From: Rhytidiadelphus loreus
Lineage: Eukaryota; Streptophyta; Bryopsida; Hypnales; Hylocomiaceae
Length of the DNA: 64,000 nucleotides
Assembly (NCBI GenBank): GCA_947034895.1
Contig: OX344762.1
Span: 40,962,760-41,026,759 of the forward strand
Reading direction: 5' to 3'
Shown in pieces: positions 59,560 to 64,000 of the stretch (positions are counted from its first letter, which is position 1; each line of letters begins with the position of its first letter). The position numbers and the translations under genes are program-made. The notes beneath the pieces are model-generated. The model saw only the letters and a list, made by a program, of their open reading frames with translations. It was not told the origin of the DNA and did no database searches.

Positions 59560-62238
59560 ATGGCGCCCACCACGCGCGGCCCGCTGTTGAAGGATGAGCT
59601 GGACATCGTGATCCCGACTATCCGCGACCTGGGTTTTCTGGAGCAATGGAGGCCGTACTTGAGCCCCTACCACTTGATCATCGTGCAAGACGGCGACCCC
59701 ACGAAGAAGATCACGGTGCCCGAAGGCTACGACTACGAGCTCTACAACCGCAACGACATCAACCGCATCCTGGGACCCAAAGCCTCCTGCATCTCCTTCA
59801 AGGACAGCGCCTGCCGGTGCTTCGGATTCATGATGTCCAAGAAGAAGTACATCTTCACCATCGACGACGACTGCTGGGTAAGCAAGCGGGTTCCATTGTC
59901 CAATACTCGCAAACTCTCATGCAATGTCGTCATCTGATGGCGACCCCAACACTTAAAAACACTCTGATACTATGTCCACGAGTTTTCGCAAGTTTTTGAT
60001 CGTGGGAGAGGTGACATCATGGTAGGGGTGACATTTTAAGCGGGTTTCGTCAATACTCGCAGACCCTCTTTCAATCTCGCCATCTGATGGCGACCCAATT
60101 CTTGAAACGGTGTGAGTGTGTCCACGAGCTTTCGGAAGTTTCTGATCGTGGAAGAGGTGACATTGGTGGGAAATTCATGTGATGGATGGGTTCCACTTGC
60201 CGATTCCCATATCACAACCATTGTCCAATACTCGCAAACCCTCTTTCGATGTCTTCATCGGCAAGTGACTCCAATAAGACTGTCTGAATATCGTGTCCCC
60301 GAGTTTTCGCTATTTTCTGATCACGGGAGAGGTAACATTGTGGGAAAAATGTGACGGGTGGGTTCTAATTGGACTCCCGTGTCCCCAACCTTGTCCAATA
60401 CTCGCAAACCCTCTTTCCGTCCCTCCATCTGCATCCGACTCAGTACTCAAAACAGTTTCAGTACTGTCTCCCCGAGTTTTCGCGCGTTTCTGATCACGAG
60501 GGCGGTGACATTGTGGGAGATGTTGCGATTGATGTTGATTAGGGTTAGCTGTATTTTTGATCGCAGGTGGCCAAGGACCCCTCGGGTCACGAGATTAACG
60601 CCTTGGAGCAGCACATCACCAACTTGCTCTCCCCTTCCACGCCCTTCTTTTTCAACACGTTGTACGACCCTTACAGGTCCGGCGCGGACTTCGTGCGCGG
60701 CTACCCTTTTAGTCTGCGTGAGGGCGTTGCCACTGCGATCTCCCACGGCCTGTGGTTGAATGTGCCTGATTACGATGCGCCCACGCAGCTGGTGAAACCC
60801 TCCGAGAAGAACACGCGGTTCGTGGACGCCGTGATGACCATTCCGAAGGGGACGCTGTTTCCCATGTGCGGGATGAACTTGGCCTTCGACCGCGAGATGA
60901 TCGGACCGGCCATGTACTTCGGACTCATGGGAGATGGACAGCCGATTGGACGCTACGACGACATGTGGGCCGGGTGGTGCTGCAAGGTGCGCCTGAGAAT
61001 TGCTACCTTTGGTTTGCGTTTTTGCGTTGCTGTAATGTTGATGATCTTGTGTTTTGGCGGATTTTCTGCATGTAGCATTTCTTTGATCTTTCAGTTCGAT
61101 CTGCACGGTGTCTGTTTTGGTGCACTTAGGGAATGTAGTCTTCCTGTGAAAGTAGTGGTTGGATTTGCTCGGTGTCTGTTTTGGTACATTTGTTTGTGAG
61201 TGTTGCCTTTCTTGGAAAGTAGTACTTCGAATTTTGTGATTGTAATTTTTCTTTCGAAGTAGTGTTTCATTTTATCTGCAAGGTGCGTGGTTTACTGCAT
61301 AAGTGAACGTAGCCCTTCTTTGAAAGGAGCAATACGATCTGCACTCCGCCTGTCTGGTGAATGTGCTTTGCTTTCAGACAATTTGGCTAGTAGTGCATGG
61401 TTCTTTACTTGTTGTTTGATACACGCGTGGTGTGTTTTGGCGCACCTTGGTCATTTCTTAATGTCGCCTGTCATTGAAATGGTTTGATATGCACGGTGTG
61501 CGTTGTGGTGCAACTTGGCTCGTAGTGAACGTGCTCTCTTTCAATTTGTAGCTTGATCTGCGAGTTGCCTGTTTCGGTCCACCTTGGCCTTCCTTGGATG
61601 TGAGTTTGTGGTGGTGTCTGCAGGTTATCTGTGACCACTTGGGATTCGGAGTGAAGACGGGTCTGCCCTACATCCACCACAGCAAGGCGAGCAATCCGTT
61701 CGTGAACCTGAAGAAGGAATACAAGGGCATCTTCTGGCAGGAGGAGATCATTCCGTTTTTCCAGCAAGTGGTGTTGCCCAAGGAGTGCGTCACAGTGGAG
61801 CAGTGCTACATTGAGCTCTCCAAGCAGGTATGAGTGCTTTCTCATCATTCTAAGCCACTCTTTGCCTATCAGATACTTGCTTTGACTTGTGCCAATTTTG
61901 AAAGTAAGAACGGAACACAAGTAATGGATTGTTTTGGTTATGGAAATTCCTAGAGAACATGCAAAAGGACCTTGTAATTCTGCACACAATACAGGTTGTG
62001 CAATAATATAGATTGTGTGAAAGGAACATTCTCTGCTTGTTGTGAATGGGTTTGAAGAATCGGTTTGCTTGCTTGGGGTGCACAGGTGGGTCAGAAGTTG
62101 AATGGAATTGATCCCTACTTCACCAAGCTGTCGGAAGCCATGGTGACGTGGATTGATGCGTGGACGGAAATCACGGGTGCCCACAAGAAGGAAGCAGCAG
62201 CAGCAGTCAACGGTGCTGCAAAGCCGACTAGCAAGTAG
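59560..62238 (+). CDS. RGP: Reversibly glycosylated polypeptide / UDP-arabinopyranose mutase (complete, 4 coding exons)
   Basis: The family interconverts UDP-arabinopyranose and UDP-arabinofuranose, supplying arabinofuranose for wall polysaccharides. It works in the cytosol and at the Golgi surface, usually as a complex. Exons 59560-59877, 60567-60986, 61624-61827 and 62086-62238 all join in phase 0 with GT-AG borders, giving 364 residues, the usual length. Seen: [14 protein letters not shown] near the start, VQDGDP, IDDDCW (101-106, the catalytic acidic cluster), and [12 protein letters not shown]. In that last block Arg150 matches by alignment the reversibly glycosylated Arg158 of the angiosperm enzymes, and Arg157 matches Arg165. 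Then come [27 protein letters not shown] and WQEEIIPFF. The N-terminus before LLKDELD is about 8 residues shorter than in flowering plants. The C-terminus ends in an Ala-rich tail. Confidence 0.97.
59878..60566 (+). repeat. Mutase intron 1 with its own tandem repeat (4 units of 150-175 bp)
   Basis: Units are marked by CAATACTCGCAAACCCTCTT (starts 59901, 60051, 60226, 60396), then CATCTG, GTCCACGAGTTTTCGC, TTTCTGATCACGGGAGAGG and TGACATTGTGGG. They almost fill the intron from donor to 40 bp before the acceptor. The unit is unrelated to that of the leader intron. Confidence 0.88.
60987..61623 (+). repeat. Mutase intron 2 with a third tandem repeat (about 7 units of 65-110 bp)
   Basis: Degenerate units start GATCTGCACGGTGTCTGTTT then TGGTGCACTTGG, and end in a CTTTCTTTGAAAGTAG-like phrase, at about 61098, 61161, 61272, 61336, 61419, 61487 and 61555. 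The last unit runs into the acceptor. Intron 3 (61828-62085) has no such array. Confidence 0.75.
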
Positions 62239-63876
62239 AATCAATAACACTACTACTGCAGAGTTTTACTTCTAGAGCTGTTTACCTAATCAATCATACA
62301 TCAGTAGTTCCTCTGATGTGCAACCCATTTTTTTTACGAGTACATGATATTATTTCTTACGCGACTAGAGTTTTTGTTACATAATGCAGTTCAGGGTTGT
62401 GTTTGTTTTATACATTGTTTGTGGTCGGTCTTGTTTGCTAAATTCTTGTTGTTGCCTTGAATTGGACTCATTCGTTTTTTTATGTTACATGGTGCAAATT
62501 TAGGGTTGTTTCTGTTTTATGCATGCGTGGGGTTGATCTCCTTCTCTGACTCCTGCACTTGTTACATTGCATTTGGTGGTTAAGTCATTAGAGTAGTCGT
62601 TTTTGTTTGCGTTCCGTAATGAAATTCAGGGATGTTTGGGAAGTGTCAGTTGAGAAGGTTATAGTGTATCTTCATTATCCACGAGTACAACTTTACGCAT
62701 CACTTATGCATACGGTATCCAAGTGACATTCTTCAGTCCGTTGGAAACCTCTTATTCCTTGTGCCAAGTAAATGTAGAAATTTCCCAAGTGCACAAAACA
62801 TTGTTTACCCAGGCAATGGTCATTGTATACAAGGCAGAGCTGCCCATTACTGCCATCCACCGAAGTCCGACACGTAAGGATCCTATTCGCGTCAGTGATC
62901 CACCCATTACCATAATCTTACCACCATATAATCATAATGGCAATGCACTTGAGAAGCGGACACGTCAGTCCATGCTTTAACAAGGGTTTACTCATGTTTA
63001 AAAAATCACAGAAAGTTCACTTGTCATAATGTCTTCATTCTTTTTGCAAATGACTTCTCTCAAACTTTTTAATCTCTGAAAAATGTGGGAGCTCAGAAAT
63101 AACTTCTCCAAAATACCTAGGTAGCAAAATTTGTATGGTAATGGGCAATTTTACTACATTTGAGGCAAGTGAAGCTATTGTTCTTAGTTAGATGTATAGG
63201 AGGGACTTATCAATTAATTCAAGAATTGGAGTTGATTGAGGAGCCATAGAAGACCATTTTGTTCAATGTGGGTTCCCTTGCCTCGTTGGTAAGCAATGTT
63301 ATGTAATAACAAGGAATTATCTGCAACCAAGTTGAGGGTTCCCTTACCAGTTTCAAATTAACTTATGTTAAAGTATGGCTTTTTTCTTTTGGCGTTTTGG
63401 TGCCAAATTCCACCCAAAAAAATAATTTGGCTGGAAAATGACAAAAGAATGCCCAAAAAAAAAAATGGATGACATTGCTAAAAAAATTCAAATAAGCAAA
63501 AAATCTTGGATGGAATTGCTAGATTGATTGTGAATGAAAACCATACTATAGACATGTGATATGTGCTAATCTGATATTTTCCATCCAATATGTGGATGAA
63601 TGTTGAAATTTGGAGCACCACTATAACATTTTATATCGCCACTTTGACACTTTTTAGAAAAGTTTGAGCCGTATAATGCTTGCTTGGGTCGGATTTACGT
63701 AAGGTAACCCCCATCTAGTTGGTTTCCGTGGTCTTTTCCTTCTTCTTGCTGGCCGTTGTGGGAGCGCATGCTTGGATTGTAAAAAACTCAAAATATTTTC
63801 TGCCAAGGACTTGTTCCTTAGGTTCCATGTACTTTTTTCCCTTATCAATGGAATTGGTCCATGTGTTTCAAGGAAG
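62239..63876. other. 3' flank of the mutase gene and AT-rich DNA
   Basis: The 3'UTR probably lies in the first few hundred bases, but no decisive poly(A) signal was picked. A relic of the dispersed repeat is possible at 62640-62760. No other gene is supported. Confidence 0.4.
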
Positions 63877-63936
63877 AAAAAAAAAAAAAAAAAAAAAAAA
63901 GCCACTTCTAAGAAAATGAAAAAAAAAAAAAAAAAA
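63877..63936. repeat. Two long A homopolymer runs
   Basis: A run of 24 A (63877-63900) is followed after about 18 bp by a run of about 18 A. They could be tails of retroposed sequences, but no flanking duplication was found. Confidence 0.7.
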
Positions 63937-64000
63937 CTGGTTCCGAGCAACACTGACTGCTACCAGTCAATCTTCTTGACCACGCGCAGGCCTTCTTAAT

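Noticed and set aside
63960..64000. Possible terminal exon of a minus-strand gene entering from the right edge (EGLRVVKKIDW then stop)
   Set aside because: Only 11 codons are visible, with an in-frame stop just upstream at the window edge, so it cannot be distinguished from chance.
1..64000. tRNA genes, rRNA genes, CRISPR arrays
   Set aside because: No cloverleaf-like B-box/acceptor combination, no rRNA core sequence and no regular spacer-repeat array were found on reading both strands. A tRNAscan or Infernal run would be decisive.

Overview
The window looks like nuclear DNA of a plant, most likely a non-flowering land plant or close streptophyte relative; I cannot place the genus. The evidence is three recognisable plant-type genes with canonical GT-AG introns, a plant telo-box (AAACCCTAA repeats) upstream of one of them, and a large AT-rich intergenic space full of nested transposons, fold-back elements and MITEs.

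Layout. From 1 to about 19.8 kb there is a nested transposon block. Its oldest layer is a decayed non-LTR retrotransposon read on the minus strand. ORF2 starts at 13569 and is now cut into pieces (13569-13381, 9554-9037, 8798-5237, 1428-1143). These pieces carry a 2A-like GDIETNPGP motif, an AP-type endonuclease domain and a damaged reverse transcriptase. Three copies of a 3.8-kb non-coding element with TG..CA ends and 5-bp target duplications (1-1142, 1429-5231, 9555-13375) and a CACTA-type MITE (8799-9036) have inserted into it. Removing two insertions and one copy of each target duplication restores reading-frame continuity at both junctions tested. Upstream (13824-17928, minus) lies a broken ORF1-like coding region with an in-frame 195-bp repeat and a hAT-type MITE. 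A 1.1-kb hairpin element follows (18232-19321).

From 20 to 27.9 kb there is a second hAT-type MITE and an intronless receptor-like cytoplasmic kinase gene (24716-26053, minus). Its kinase domain has lost the HRD and DFG aspartates, so it is a predicted pseudokinase. A truncated, broken tandem copy lies just downstream of it, and a 29-bp minisatellite lies upstream.

From 28 to 52 kb the DNA is AT-rich and essentially gene-free. It holds several MITEs (CACTA, Stowaway-like, a TA-target family), a truncated LINE end with a 10-bp target duplication, a second member of the fold-back family (41849-42577), a large fold-back (51380-52250), dispersed tandem repeats, and a curious 2.2-kb field of about 30 short palindromes of the type GACAAnTTGTC (38850-41045).

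From 52 to 62.2 kb lie the housekeeping genes. A lone exon resembling DA1-family peptidases (52321 to about 52500, minus) comes first. The complete SRP14 gene follows (54631-56186, minus, 118 aa; its ATG is the last codon of its exon). A complete reversibly glycosylated polypeptide / UDP-arabinopyranose mutase gene (59560-62238, plus, four coding exons, 364 aa) comes last. Three of the four introns of that gene each carry their own, unrelated degenerate tandem repeat. The genes do not form a pathway together. SRP14 acts in protein targeting to the ER, the mutase in cell-wall precursor supply, and the pseudokinase presumably in signalling.
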